The notes beneath the pieces are model-generated. The model had not been told where the DNA came from and searched no databases. It worked only from the letters and a program-made list of their open reading frames with translations. Of a DNA stretch of 40,838 nucleotides, positions 14,712 to 25,150 are shown in pieces. The stretch covers positions 1-40,838 of the forward strand of contig JAFDIS010000022.1 in NCBI GenBank assembly GCA_019307945.1, given 5' to 3'. This DNA is from Deltaproteobacteria bacterium (GTDB lineage: Bacteria; Desulfobacterota; DSM-4660; Desulfatiglandales; Desulfatiglandaceae). The translations under genes were made by a program, and so were the position numbers. Position 1 is the stretch's first letter. Every line of letters begins with the position of its first letter.

Positions 14712-17291
14712 ATGAAAATCAAGAGGATTCTTCCGGACTGGGTCATCGGGCTGCTCGTCACGCTTTTTTTCCTCTTCATCACGTTCACCGGAATCCTGGA
14801 TTTCACTCACCCGATCGAGATGAAGACCTTTGACCTGAGGGCCCGGCTTGCCGCGCCCGCAGAGAGGAACCCGGATATCGAATTGGTGGTGATCACGGAC
14901 GACGACCTGAACGAATTGGGCCGGTTTCCATGGCCCAGACATGTCCTGGCCCAGGCCGTGGAAAACCTGGCGCTGGCGGGCGCCAAAGTGATCGCCCTGA
15001 ACATCCTCTTCGCGGAGCCCGAAGAGAGCGCCGGTCTGACCGCCGTGCGCAAACTCAAGGAGACTTATGAGGGGGCGGGGCTCGCCCAGGCAGGGGCGGG
15101 CCTGGACTTCTACAAGATGCTGTCCAAGACTCTTGAGGAGCTGGACAACGACGCCAAGCTGTATAACGCCCTGAAAAAGGCCGGAAACGTGGTCCTGCCG
15201 GTGTATTTCGATACTCAGAGCACGGGTCGGGACCAGGAGGCCCCCGACTTCATCGCCAGGCATGCCTACAAGCGTGTGGAAGGCAAGGACCAGGAGTGGG
15301 CCGTCTCGTCCCTGATCTGGCTTTCCAAGATCAAACCGCTCCTTCCGTCCTTCGGGGAAGTGGCTGCCGGCATCGGTCACATGAACAGTTTCCCGGATCC
15401 GGACGGTTATATCCGAAACCAGGTGCACGTGGTGGGCTACCTGAACGATTACTATTTTCCCTCCTTTGCCATGGCCATAGCCAAGCTCTTCAAGGGGGTC
15501 GAGGATGAAGAAGTGACCCTGGTCCTCGGCGAAGGCGTCTACCTCAAGGTGAGCCCCTCTTCCGTCATCCAGGTGCCGGTGGTGGACCCGCAGATGCACA
15601 CCCTCCTGTGCTGGAACCAGGGGCCCGGGGTGGCGTTTCACCAGACGCCCTTTGTCAAGGTTCTCAAGAACCAGGTCAAGACGAGCCTGTTTCGCGACAA
15701 GATCGTGATCATCGGACCCGTGGCGCCAGGCATCGGGGATCGTCATGTCACACCCATTTCCGGGAACCTGCCGGGCGTGGAGGTGGTGGCCAACGCCGTG
15801 GCCAACATCCTAAACCAGCGGTTTTTCCTGCAGCCCGCCTGGGTCCTCTTCCTGGAATTCGCAGTGCTCTTGTTCTTCGGTCTCTATATCACCCTGGTCC
15901 TGCCCAGGCTCCGGGCGGGAACCGGGGCGGCCGTCACCTTGATTCTGCTTCTGGGCTACGGTGTGGCCGGGACGGTGCTGTTCTTTTCGTCCCACATCTG
16001 GGTTAGGGTGGCGCCTCCCATCCTCCTGTTGATAATCGGGTACATTCTTGTAGTCTCCAAGCGGTTCCTTATCACGGAGAGGACCAAAGAGAAGGTGGAG
16101 GCCGATTCCGTGGAGACCAACAAGATGCTGGGCCTTTCGTTTCAGCAGCAGGGGATGCTGGATCTCGCCATGGAAAAGTTCAGGAGCCTGCCCATTGAGG
16201 AGGAAGGGGTCAAGGACCTGCTCTACAACCTGGGGCTCGATTATGAACGAAAGCGGCAGTTTTCAAAGGCCCTTGCGGCCTACAAGATGATCGTGGCCGA
16301 CGGGGTCAACTTCAAGGATCTCGACGAGCGAATCCCCAAGCTGAAGCACGCCGAGGCCACCATGATCTTCGGGGGCCCGGGTACGGCGCACCCGGGCGAC
16401 ATCGGGGACACTCTCCTGGATCTGGACACCAAGCCCACCCTGGGCCGCTACGAGGTGGTGGGAGAACTTGGCCGGGGCGCCATGGGAATTGTGTATCGGG
16501 GGACGGATCCCAAGATCAACCGCACGGTGGCCATCAAGACCGTGCGGTTGTCGGATTTCGACGAAGAGATCCTGGACGAAATGAAGTCGCGCTTCTTCCG
16601 GGAGGCGGAATCGGCAGGCCTCTTGACCCATCCCAACATCGTTACCATTTACGATTGCGGGGAGGAGCACGATCTGGCTTACATCGCCATGGAATACCTC
16701 GACGGGGAAGACCTGGAAAAATACACCCATCCGGACAATCTCCTTCCCATGCGGGAGACCCTTTCCATTGTGGCAAAGGTGGCCGAGGCCCTGGATTACG
16801 CCCACGGAAAGGACATCGTACACCGGGATATCAAGCCGGCCAACATCATGCGATTGAAGGAGAACAACGAGATAAAGGTGACGGACTTCGGCATCGCCAG
16901 GATCACCTCCTCCTCCAAGACCAAGACGGGAGTAGTCTTGGGAACACCTTCCTACATGTCTCCCGAGCAAGTGAGCGGCAAAAAGGTGGACGGCCGCTCG
17001 GACATCTTCTCCCTTGGCGTTGTGCTCTTCGAAATGCTAACGGGGCAGAAACCTTTTCGGGGAGAGGACATCACCACGCTGATGTATCATATCGCCAAGG
17101 AGAGGCATCCCTCCATCCGCTCGGTGAACCCCAAGGTACCGCCGGTGGTGGAAAAGATTATCGACAAGGCCCTGGAAAAGGACCTGGACCATCGCTATCA
17201 GAGGGCGGGACAAATGGCCCGGCACCTCAACATGGTGATCGCCAAGATCGACGAGATCAGGGCCAGGAAAAAGGCAGAGCAGGAGGGCTGA
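14712..17291 (+). CDS. CHASE2-domain Ser/Thr protein kinase
   Basis: 859-residue membrane receptor kinase. In order: TM1 (about residues 11-27), an extracytoplasmic CHASE2 sensor (about 30-370; start TFDLRARLAAP, core DLNELGRFPWPRHVLAQAV), three hydrophobic segments (about 375-445), a TPR-like stretch (about 470-545; YNLGLDYERKRQFSKALAAYKMI), and a Hanks-type kinase domain (about 578-850). Kinase residues are all present: glycine loop GELGRGAMGIVYRG, Lys609 of VAIK, HRDIKPAN with Asp706, and Asp725 of DFG. The kinase end is thus expected to be active in the cytoplasm and driven by an external or membrane signal of unknown nature. The PP2C phosphatase gene starts 45 bases after it. The order is the reverse of PASTA kinases, which carry the kinase at the N-terminus. 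Confidence 0.92.
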   Translation: MKIKRILPDWVIGLLVTLFFLFITFTGILDFTHPIEMKTFDLRARLAAPAERNPDIELVVITDDDLNELGRFPWPRHVLAQAVENLALAGAKVIALNILFAEPEESAGLTAVRKLKETYEGAGLAQAGAGLDFYKMLSKTLEELDNDAKLYNALKKAGNVVLPVYFDTQSTGRDQEAPDFIARHAYKRVEGKDQEWAVSSLIWLSKIKPLLPSFGEVAAGIGHMNSFPDPDGYIRNQVHVVGYLNDYYFPSFAMAIAKLFKGVEDEEVTLVLGEGVYLKVSPSSVIQVPVVDPQMHTLLCWNQGPGVAFHQTPFVKVLKNQVKTSLFRDKIVIIGPVAPGIGDRHVTPISGNLPGVEVVANAVANILNQRFFLQPAWVLFLEFAVLLFFGLYITLVLPRLRAGTGAAVTLILLLGYGVAGTVLFFSSHIWVRVAPPILLLIIGYILVVSKRFLITERTKEKVEADSVETNKMLGLSFQQQGMLDLAMEKFRSLPIEEEGVKDLLYNLGLDYERKRQFSKALAAYKMIVADGVNFKDLDERIPKLKHAEATMIFGGPGTAHPGDIGDTLLDLDTKPTLGRYEVVGELGRGAMGIVYRGTDPKINRTVAIKTVRLSDFDEEILDEMKSRFFREAESAGLLTHPNIVTIYDCGEEHDLAYIAMEYLDGEDLEKYTHPDNLLPMRETLSIVAKVAEALDYAHGKDIVHRDIKPANIMRLKENNEIKVTDFGIARITSSSKTKTGVVLGTPSYMSPEQVSGKKVDGRSDIFSLGVVLFEMLTGQKPFRGEDITTLMYHIAKERHPSIRSVNPKVPPVVEKIIDKALEKDLDHRYQRAGQMARHLNMVIAKIDEIRARKKAEQEG

Positions 17292-17336
17292 GCCCCGACA
17301 ATGTCCTAGGCCGATACCGGAGAGGGACTTTGACCG

Positions 17337-18149
17337 ATGAGGGTCTCCGCTGCGGGACGATCCCATGTGGGAAAAAAGAGGAAGGTCAATGAGGACGAAA
17401 TCCTCATTGCCCCGGATTTGGGACTATACGTATTGGCCGACGGCATGGGCGGTCACAAGGCCGGTGAAGTCGCGAGCCGCATGGCGGTTCACACCATGAA
17501 GAGTTACTGGGAAGGGCTGAAGAAGGGCGTAAGGCATTCCTGGCTCGGTCCCTATGATGAAGATCTGGAGGAGACGGCCAACCACCTGATCAATGCCATC
17601 GCATATACCAATGCGGCCATCCACGAAGCCCAAAAGCGCCCGGCGTATCATCGAATGGGCTCAACCATCAGCGCCGCCGTGGTGGGAGAAGACATGATAT
17701 GGGCCGCCAACGTGGGTGACAGCCGTATTTATCTGTACGATCAGGAACGGCTCCGACAGGTATCCACGGACCATTCCCTGGCCGGGGAGCAACGGAGCCT
17801 GGGTTTCGGAGACACGAGCGGGAAGGGTCTCTCCCCGCTGAAAAACCTTTTGACCCGGGTCCTGGGGCCGGAAGAGGAGGTCCGCGTGGATCTCTGGACC
17901 CTGCGGCCCAATGCGGGGGACCTCCTCATGCTATGCTCCGACGGCCTGACCAACTACGCGGAGGAGCGGGCCATCGAAGCGGTGCTGGACGATTTCAGTC
18001 TTTCCCTGGAACGCAGGGTTACCCTGCTGATCGAAGAGGCGCTCAGGGGCGGGGGCGGGGACAACGTTTCCGTGATCCTCCTGGAGGTGCAGGAGGAGGG
18101 AAGGTGGGATAAATTCAAGAGGCGCTTCCGCCCCAGAAGCATGGCCTGA
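17337..18149 (+). CDS. PP2C-family Ser/Thr protein phosphatase
   Basis: 270-residue cytoplasmic metallophosphatase without a membrane segment. PP2C motifs in order: SHVGKKRKVNEDE (about residues 9-21), YVLADGMGGHKAGEVAS (metal-binding Asp-Gly), GSTISAAVV, WAANVGDSRIYLYDQERLRQVSTDHSL, LLMLCSDGLTNY and GGGDNVSVILLEV. All metal-ligand aspartates that these motifs carry are present. Adjacent to the CHASE2 kinase, it is the obvious partner that reverses its phosphorylation. The C-terminal tail is basic (KFKRRFRPR). Confidence 0.93.
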   Translation: MRVSAAGRSHVGKKRKVNEDEILIAPDLGLYVLADGMGGHKAGEVASRMAVHTMKSYWEGLKKGVRHSWLGPYDEDLEETANHLINAIAYTNAAIHEAQKRPAYHRMGSTISAAVVGEDMIWAANVGDSRIYLYDQERLRQVSTDHSLAGEQRSLGFGDTSGKGLSPLKNLLTRVLGPEEEVRVDLWTLRPNAGDLLMLCSDGLTNYAEERAIEAVLDDFSLSLERRVTLLIEEALRGGGGDNVSVILLEVQEEGRWDKFKRRFRPRSMA

Positions 18150-18197
18150 GCCGGGGTGGGGAAGCTCCCCGGATCCGGCCCCCGTGCTGTTTGCTTC

Positions 18198-19235
18198 ATG
18201 ATATTACTGGGACTCGATACATCCTGTGACGACACCTCCGCGGCCGTGGTGGAAGACGGCCGCCGGGTCTTGGCCAACGTGGTTCATTCCCAGGTGAAGG
18301 TGCACCATCCCTATGGAGGAGTGGTGCCGGAATTGGCCTCCCGGGAACACATGAGGAACATCGTGCCCGTGGTGGAGGCGTGTCTTTCCGAATGCGGAGG
18401 CGATTTCCAAAGCCTGGACGGCATCGCGGTAACCGTGGGGCCGGGGCTGGTGGGCGCACTGCTGGTGGGGCTCTATTACGCCAAGGGGCTGGCAATGGCC
18501 GGTGGGCTGCCCCTGGTGCCGGTGAATCACCTGGAGGGGCACATCCTTTCCATTTTCCTGGAGGAGGAGGTCCCTTTTCCTTTCGTGGCCTTGACCGTCT
18601 CAGGGGGCCATACGAGCCTTTACCATGTGACCGGATTCGGTCGCTACGTCCAGATGGGCCAGACCCTGGATGACGCCGCAGGCGAGGCCTTCGACAAGGT
18701 GGCGAAGATCCTGGGACTCGGTTATCCGGGCGGTGTGCTTATCGACCGGCTGGCCCGGCAGGGCCGCCCGGACGCCGTGGCCTTCCCGCGGGCCATGCTG
18801 GACAGGGACTCGCTGGATTTCAGTTTCAGCGGTTTGAAGACGGCCGTGGCCCTGTTCGTGGAAAAATGGAGTCAGGATCCCGCGCGGGCGGCCAGCGTGG
18901 GCCTTCACGACATCGTGGCCTCCTTTCAGGAAGCCGTGGTTGATGTGCTGGTGGAAAAGGTGCGTCGGGCGAGGGAGGCCACCGGAGTTTCATCGCTGGT
19001 GGTGGCGGGGGGTGTGGCCTGCAACAGCAGGCTCAGGGCGAGGCTCCGGGAGACGTTTTCGGAATCCCGGGTCGGGCTTTATTTTCCCAGCCCCCGATAT
19101 TGCACCGACAACGGGGCCATGATCGCTGCAGCGGGATACCACCGATTGCGACGCGGAGAACTGGCGGATTTGTCTGTTGACGTGCGTTCGAAGTTCCCCA
19201 TCCAAGATGATTCGACGTCGCAAGGGAAAGCTTGA
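18198..19235 (+). CDS. tsaD: tRNA N6-adenosine threonylcarbamoyltransferase TsaD
   Basis: 345-residue ASKHA-fold metalloenzyme that transfers the threonylcarbamoyl group from TC-AMP to A37 of tRNA. The N-terminus MILLGLDTSCDDTSAAVV is the family opening. His111 and His115 (NHLEGH) are the metal ligands at the same positions as in E. coli. SGGHTSLYHV, GEAFDKVAKILGLGYPGG and VVAGGVACNSRLR follow. ATG 18198 is chosen because the family starts there; a GTG at 18156 would add 14 unrelated residues. TsaE is encoded about 5 kb upstream in the same gene run. TsaB and TsaC are not seen in this window. Confidence 0.95.
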   Translation: MILLGLDTSCDDTSAAVVEDGRRVLANVVHSQVKVHHPYGGVVPELASREHMRNIVPVVEACLSECGGDFQSLDGIAVTVGPGLVGALLVGLYYAKGLAMAGGLPLVPVNHLEGHILSIFLEEEVPFPFVALTVSGGHTSLYHVTGFGRYVQMGQTLDDAAGEAFDKVAKILGLGYPGGVLIDRLARQGRPDAVAFPRAMLDRDSLDFSFSGLKTAVALFVEKWSQDPARAASVGLHDIVASFQEAVVDVLVEKVRRAREATGVSSLVVAGGVACNSRLRARLRETFSESRVGLYFPSPRYCTDNGAMIAAAGYHRLRRGELADLSVDVRSKFPIQDDSTSQGKA

Positions 19236-19311
19236 CCAGCCCCCCTGGCGTTTTCCCTCAAACAAAAGTGATGACCCACTATGATCCGAGGCCTTCCCCG
19301 GCGGGCCGGGG

Positions 19312-19905
19312 ATGAAATGGGCTCAAACGGATAAAGGTGTGGGCATTTCACGGGTTCCGGATCGGGCGGAAAGGGATTCGTTTGACTTGAAACTCAGCAG
19401 GCAACTCAAATACTACTATTTGCGTTTCATAAGGCTCAGAGGCCAACCCCATGAACTGGCCCTGGGGATGGCCTTGGGCGTATTTACCGGCATGATGCCC
19501 ATCATGCCCTTCCAGATCGCCCTGGCGGTCATGCTGGCAATGCTGCTCAAGAGCAGTAAGATCACCGCGGCTCTGGGGACCTGGATCAGCAATCCGCTCA
19601 ACTGGTATTTTCTCTATTATTACAGCTACAAGATCGGGGCATGGCTGTTGAGCCTGCCGGAGCAGAATGCGGTTTTCGCGGCGATCATGGCGGCGGTGCG
19701 CGCCGGCGAAGATCCCATGGTCATCGTGGGAAAGATCCTGGGGGCGGGAGGCCTGATCCTGGCGGCCTTTCTGCTGGGCGGGCTGGCCATGGGCTTGTGT
19801 TCCGCAGGTCCGGCCTATCTGGTGTTCCTGTGGATCTTCAGGGCCGTTGCGAACTGGCGGCGCAAAAGAAGGGAGAGGCGTAGGTGGGCCCTCAAAAAGT
19901 CCTGA
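19312..19905 (+). CDS. DUF2062 membrane protein
   Basis: 197-residue protein of the DUF2062 family. The conserved centre is RLRGQPHELALGMALGVFTGMMPIMPFQ (about residues 42-69), followed by hydrophobic segments near 63-82, 99-115, 141-168 and 170-180 and a very basic tail (RRKRRERRRWALKK). Function unknown; the family is often found beside glycosyltransferase or housekeeping genes. The start is uncertain. ATG 19312 follows directly on a 6-bp hairpin (19296-19301 with 19306-19311) that would hide the ribosome site, and GTG 19339 and TTG 19387 are in-frame alternatives. Its end overlaps rsmA by 22 bases. Confidence 0.8.
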   Translation: MKWAQTDKGVGISRVPDRAERDSFDLKLSRQLKYYYLRFIRLRGQPHELALGMALGVFTGMMPIMPFQIALAVMLAMLLKSSKITAALGTWISNPLNWYFLYYYSYKIGAWLLSLPEQNAVFAAIMAAVRAGEDPMVIVGKILGAGGLILAAFLLGGLAMGLCSAGPAYLVFLWIFRAVANWRRKRRERRRWALKKS

Positions 19906-20702
19906 GGCCCCGAAAGCGGCTGGGTCAGCACTTTCTGGTGGACCCCTCGCTGGGCCACAGGATTGTGGAAGCGGCCGGGTTTGATCCGGGGGACCCGGTC
20001 CTGGAGATCGGTCCGGGAAAGGGGGCGCTTACATTCCCTCTGGCCCGAAAGGGTGTGAGACTTGTGGCCGTGGAAAAGGATGCCATTCTGTGCAAAGACC
20101 TGGCGGAGAGGCTGGCCCGGGCGGGGCATGACAACGTTCGGTTGGTGAACGAGGACATCCTCACCTTCGATTTCCGAAAGGTGACAAGGCCCGGGGGAGG
20201 GAAGGTGGTGGTCATCGGCAATCTACCTTACAATATCTCGACCCCCCTCCTGGAAAGGCTCACCGAATATCGGGATATCATCGGGCGGTCGGTGCTCATG
20301 TTTCAGCGGGAGGTGGGCGAAAGGCTCACCGCTTCTCCAGGCGGAAAGGCCTACGGCGCCATGACGGTGCTCGTGCGTTACCATGCGGCGGTCCGACCGT
20401 TGATTCGTGTGCCTCCCACGGCATTCAGGCCCAGGCCCAAGGTGGAATCCATGCTGCTGGAACTGGACTTCGAAAGGCCTTATCCCCGGCGGGCGGAATC
20501 CTACGAGGCGTTCAGGAGGACCGTCAAAGCCGCCTTTTCCCACCGGAGGAAGACCCTGGTCAATTCCATGAGGGATTTCGATCCTGCACGGAGCAGGGAG
20601 GAACTGGAATCGGCCTTGCAACGATGCGGGATCGACCTCAAGGCCCGAGCCGAGACCCTGGCCATGGACGACTTCCTGTGCCTGGCGGCCGCCTTGCATT
20701 GA
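19884..20702 (+). CDS. rsmA: 16S rRNA (adenine(1518)-N6/adenine(1519)-N6)-dimethyltransferase
   Basis: 272-residue KsgA/RsmA methyltransferase, which dimethylates two adjacent adenines in the 3'-terminal helix of 16S rRNA. It shows the family opening KRLGQHFLVDPSLGHRIVEAA (residues 11-31), SAM-binding EIGPGKGALT (41-50), the acidic end of strand 2 (AVEKD), and the catalytic NLPYNIS at 113-119. The C-terminal helical domain contains FSHRRKTLVNSM. Start GTG 19884 lies inside DUF2062, giving likely translational coupling. Length is typical. Confidence 0.95.
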   Translation: MGPQKVLRPRKRLGQHFLVDPSLGHRIVEAAGFDPGDPVLEIGPGKGALTFPLARKGVRLVAVEKDAILCKDLAERLARAGHDNVRLVNEDILTFDFRKVTRPGGGKVVVIGNLPYNISTPLLERLTEYRDIIGRSVLMFQREVGERLTASPGGKAYGAMTVLVRYHAAVRPLIRVPPTAFRPRPKVESMLLELDFERPYPRRAESYEAFRRTVKAAFSHRRKTLVNSMRDFDPARSREELESALQRCGIDLKARAETLAMDDFLCLAAALH

Positions 20703-20819
20703 CAAAAGGACACGGGGGTGTTACTAAAGTTTGGTTGCAAGTTGGGGAAATTCGGGCCGGTGTTGATCCCGGAGGCAGGGCCGAGGGAGGATGAGCTATC
20801 CCCTTCAGGAAATTTCCAC

Positions 20820-20853
20820 GGCCCGGGGGCAGCAGGGATCTCACGGGCCTTTT
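20820..20853 (+). terminator. Weak candidate terminator after rsmA
   Basis: GGCCCG (20820-20825) can pair with CGGGCC (20844-20849) and is followed by TTTT. The loop is long (18 bases) and the T-run short, so only partial termination is expected. It lies in the 191-base gap between rsmA and the deoxynucleoside kinase gene, a plausible operon boundary. Confidence 0.3.
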
Positions 20854-20893
20854 CGGACGGGCCCCCTCCCCGTTCGGTCGTTGACTTTGCACA

Positions 20894-21538
20894 ATGACGG
20901 ACCATCATTACATCGTAGTGGAGGGGCCACTCGGCGTCGGAAAGACCAGCCTCGCCAGGCTCCTGGCGGACCGGCTTCAGGGGCGGGCCCTGTTGGAAGA
21001 GACGGCAAACAACCCGTTCCTGGAGGGATTTTACAGAGACCCGGACAAGTTTCGGTTTCAGACGCAGATCTATTTCTTGCTCAAGCGGTACCGCCAGGCC
21101 ACGGAGATCGGCCAGATCGATCTGTTCCAGAGGGTCGTGATATCGGACTACCTCTTTGAGAAGGACCGGTTGTTCGCCCGGGTGAACCTGGACGACAACG
21201 AGTTCTGGCTGTACGAACAGGTATATCAACTCCTCAAGCGGAGAGTGCCCGCGCCCGACCTGGTGATCTTCCTGCAGGCCAGAACCGAGGTGCTCATGGA
21301 GCGCATCCGCAAACGCGGTGTGGCATACGAGAAGGCGATCAGCCGGGAGTACCTCCACGAGATCAATCAGGCGTTCAACGATTTCTTTTTTCACTACGAC
21401 GGTGCGCCCCTGCTGGTGGTCAACGCCTCGGAGATCGATTTCGTGAACGTGGTCGAGGACCTTGAGGACTTGGTGACCCAGGTGCGCCGTATGGATCGGG
21501 GAAGGCGGTATTACGTGCCTATGAGTTCGGCACGCTGA
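20894..21538 (+). CDS. Deoxynucleoside kinase (deoxyadenosine/deoxyguanosine kinase family)
   Basis: 214-residue P-loop kinase that phosphorylates a deoxynucleoside for salvage. Walker A GPLGVGKT is at residues 11-18, EETANNPFLEGFYRDP follows (base and sugar contacts), and the DRS-like ISDYLFEKDRLFA and lid arginines of RIRKRGVAYE are present. The substrate base cannot be read from sequence. It lies upstream of panC, a neighbour pairing seen in many bacteria. No clear ribosome site precedes the ATG, yet the family N-terminus begins there. Confidence 0.87.
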   Translation: MTDHHYIVVEGPLGVGKTSLARLLADRLQGRALLEETANNPFLEGFYRDPDKFRFQTQIYFLLKRYRQATEIGQIDLFQRVVISDYLFEKDRLFARVNLDDNEFWLYEQVYQLLKRRVPAPDLVIFLQARTEVLMERIRKRGVAYEKAISREYLHEINQAFNDFFFHYDGAPLLVVNASEIDFVNVVEDLEDLVTQVRRMDRGRRYYVPMSSAR

Positions 21539-21580
21539 AGGCCCCCGGAGGGCTTCGTGAACCGGGAAGGAGGCATTCGG

Positions 21581-22462
21581 ATGGAAGTCATCCGCGGCAT
21601 ACGGCAGATGCAGGAAAAGGCCTTGACGGTGCGGGCCGCAGGCCGCAGCATCGCCTTGGTGCCAACAATGGGTTTCCTGCACGAGGGTCATCTGGAGCTG
21701 ATGCGGGTGGGTCGGCGTCTTTGCGACGTCCTGGTCATCAGCATTTTTGTAAACCCGACCCAGTTCGGTCCTTCGGAGGACTTCGACCAGTACCCGAGGG
21801 ACGAGGAAGGGGATCTTCAAAAGGCCCGGGACGTGGGTGTGGACCTGGTCTTCATTCCCACGGCCCGGGAGATGTACCCCGAGGGGTTTCAATCCGTTGT
21901 GCACGTAGAGCGTGTGACGCAGGGGCTCTGCGGGACATCCCGTCCGGGCCACTTCGACGGGGTGACCACGGTGGTGGCCAAACTCTTCAACATCGTGGGA
22001 CCCGACGTGGCCGTGTTCGGCCAGAAGGACTACCAGCAGCTCACGGCGATCAGCCGCATGGTGACGGACCTCAATATGCCGGTAAAGATCGTCGGGGTCC
22101 CCACGGTCCGGGAACCCGACGGCCTGGCCATGAGTTCCAGGAACAAGTACCTGGACCAGGAGGAGAGGGCTTCGGCCCTGAGCCTTAAGAAATCTCTGGA
22201 CCTGGCCGAGAGGATGCTGGCGGAAGGCGAGACCGATGCGGGAGTGGTCCGGCAGGCCGTGGAATCCCTGATCCTGGAACACCCCCACACACGCATCGAC
22301 TATGTCACCCTGTGCGACCCGGTGAGCCTGGAGGAGGTCACCCGGCTGGGCGAAGAGACGCTCCTGGCGCTTGCGGTCCATGTGGGAAGAACGCGGCTCA
22401 TCGACAACCGCGTCATCCGGAAGGGCACACCCGGCCCGCCGGAGGACGAGGGTGCCTCATAG
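21581..22462 (+). CDS. panC: Pantothenate synthetase
   Basis: 293-residue cytidylyltransferase-fold ligase that joins pantoate and beta-alanine using ATP, for CoA synthesis. Signatures: [10 protein letters not shown] (residues 28-37, the HxGH site), [47 protein letters not shown] and the KMSKS-like [15 protein letters not shown] at 21567-21573 stands seven bases before ATG 21581; the in-frame GTG 21557 is therefore not the start. metK follows after 22 bases. Confidence 0.95.
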   Translation: MEVIRGIRQMQEKALTVRAAGRSIALVPTMGFLHEGHLELMRVGRRLCDVLVISIFVNPTQFGPSEDFDQYPRDEEGDLQKARDVGVDLVFIPTAREMYPEGFQSVVHVERVTQGLCGTSRPGHFDGVTTVVAKLFNIVGPDVAVFGQKDYQQLTAISRMVTDLNMPVKIVGVPTVREPDGLAMSSRNKYLDQEERASALSLKKSLDLAERMLAEGETDAGVVRQAVESLILEHPHTRIDYVTLCDPVSLEEVTRLGEETLLALAVHVGRTRLIDNRVIRKGTPGPPEDEGAS

Positions 22463-22484
22463 AGACCCGAAAGGAGATAACCTG

Positions 22485-23648
22485 ATGAAGTCATCGAATT
22501 TTCTGTTTACTTCCGAATCGGTTACGGAGGGACATCCCGACAAGGTCGCGGATCAGATCTCGGACCACATCCTGGATAAAATGATGGAGCAGGACCCCAA
22601 GTCCCGCGTGGCCTGCGAGACCCTGGTCACCACGGGCATGGCGATCATCGCCGGAGAGATCACCACCACGGCCTACGTGGACATGCCCGACGTGGTGAGA
22701 CATACCATCAAGGATATCGGCTACCGCAATTCAAGCATGGGCTTTGACTGGGAGACCTGCGCCGTGCTTTCCACCATCGACAAGCAGTCCCCCGACATCG
22801 CCATGGGCGTGGACGGCAAGGGTCTTTTCAAGGAACAGGGCGCGGGAGACCAGGGACTCATGTTCGGCTACGCCTGCCGGGACACGGAGCCACTCATGCC
22901 CATGCCCATCTACCTGGCCCATCGCCTCACCCGGCGCCTCGCCCATGTGCGCAAGTCGGGGCAGTTGCCATGGCTCCGGCCCGACGGAAAGTCCCAGGTC
23001 ACGGTGGAGTACGTGGAAGGCAGGCCGGTGCGGGTTCATACGGTGGTCATCGCAGCCCAGCACGACCCGGACGTGGATTACGATACGCTTCGCGACGCTA
23101 TCGTTGAGGCCGTGATACTGGAGGTTATTCCACGGGAGTTGCTCGACAACGACACCCAGTACTTCATCAACACCACGGGTCGATTCGTCACCGGCGGACC
23201 GCTGGGAGACTGCGGGCTCACCGGCCGCAAAATCATCATGGACACCTACGGCGGATTCGGATACCACGGGGGCGGCGCCTTTTCGGGCAAGGATCCCACA
23301 AAGGTGGATCGGAGCGCCTCCTACATGTGCCGCTACATCGCCAAGAACATCGTGGCCGCGGGCCTGGCGGAAAAGTGTGAAATCCAGGTGGCCTATACCA
23401 TAGGCAGGGCGCAGCCCGTCTCGGTCATGGTGGGGGCTTACAGCACCGGTGTGTTGTCGAGCGTCGAGCTTACCGAAATCGTGAAAAAGCAGTTCGACCT
23501 GCGGCCTGCCGCCATTATCGAAAGGCTGGACCTTTTGCGGCCCATCTACCGCAAGACCGCCAATTACGGGCACTTCGGAAGAGAACTGCCCGAGTTCACC
23601 TGGGAGAAGACGGACGCCGTGGAGGATCTCAAGCGCGCCGTCAAATAG
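22485..23648 (+). CDS. metK: S-adenosylmethionine synthetase
   Basis: 387-residue methionine adenosyltransferase. Signatures: [20 protein letters not shown] (residues 8-27, ATP- and metal-binding), the [12 protein letters not shown] hexapeptide block, and [17 protein letters not shown] (the P-loop-like motif). A well-placed AAGGAG (22471-22476) lies eight bases before the ATG. Length is typical (about 385). Together with the following ahcY it supports the methyl cycle: MetK makes SAM, methyltransferases release S-adenosylhomocysteine, AhcY removes it. Confidence 0.96.
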   Translation: MKSSNFLFTSESVTEGHPDKVADQISDHILDKMMEQDPKSRVACETLVTTGMAIIAGEITTTAYVDMPDVVRHTIKDIGYRNSSMGFDWETCAVLSTIDKQSPDIAMGVDGKGLFKEQGAGDQGLMFGYACRDTEPLMPMPIYLAHRLTRRLAHVRKSGQLPWLRPDGKSQVTVEYVEGRPVRVHTVVIAAQHDPDVDYDTLRDAIVEAVILEVIPRELLDNDTQYFINTTGRFVTGGPLGDCGLTGRKIIMDTYGGFGYHGGGAFSGKDPTKVDRSASYMCRYIAKNIVAAGLAEKCEIQVAYTIGRAQPVSVMVGAYSTGVLSSVELTEIVKKQFDLRPAAIIERLDLLRPIYRKTANYGHFGRELPEFTWEKTDAVEDLKRAVK

Positions 23649-25052
<1,404 letters not shown>

Positions 25053-25064
25053 TCCACCTGGCGG

Positions 25065-25105
25065 GGGCCGGGACGTGAGGGGGTCCTCCCCACGGTCCCC
25101 GGCCC
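25065..25105 (+). other. Strong GC-rich hairpin between ahcY and the ABC transporter operon
   Basis: GGGCCGGG (25065-25072) pairs with CCCGGCCC (25098-25105), and an inner GGGG/CCCC lies in the loop. Only CCGTTT follows some ten bases later, so a classic T-run is missing. The position in the 98-base gap suggests partial transcription termination or protection of the upstream mRNA. Confidence 0.4.
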
Positions 25106-25150
25106 GCCCCTCTCCCGTTTGATCACGGGAAGGATCCCTGTGAAGATCCC

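Noticed and set aside
21557-21580. Earlier GTG start for panC
   Set aside because: AAGGAGG lies between this GTG and ATG 21581 at ideal distance for the latter, and the family N-terminus starts at the ATG.
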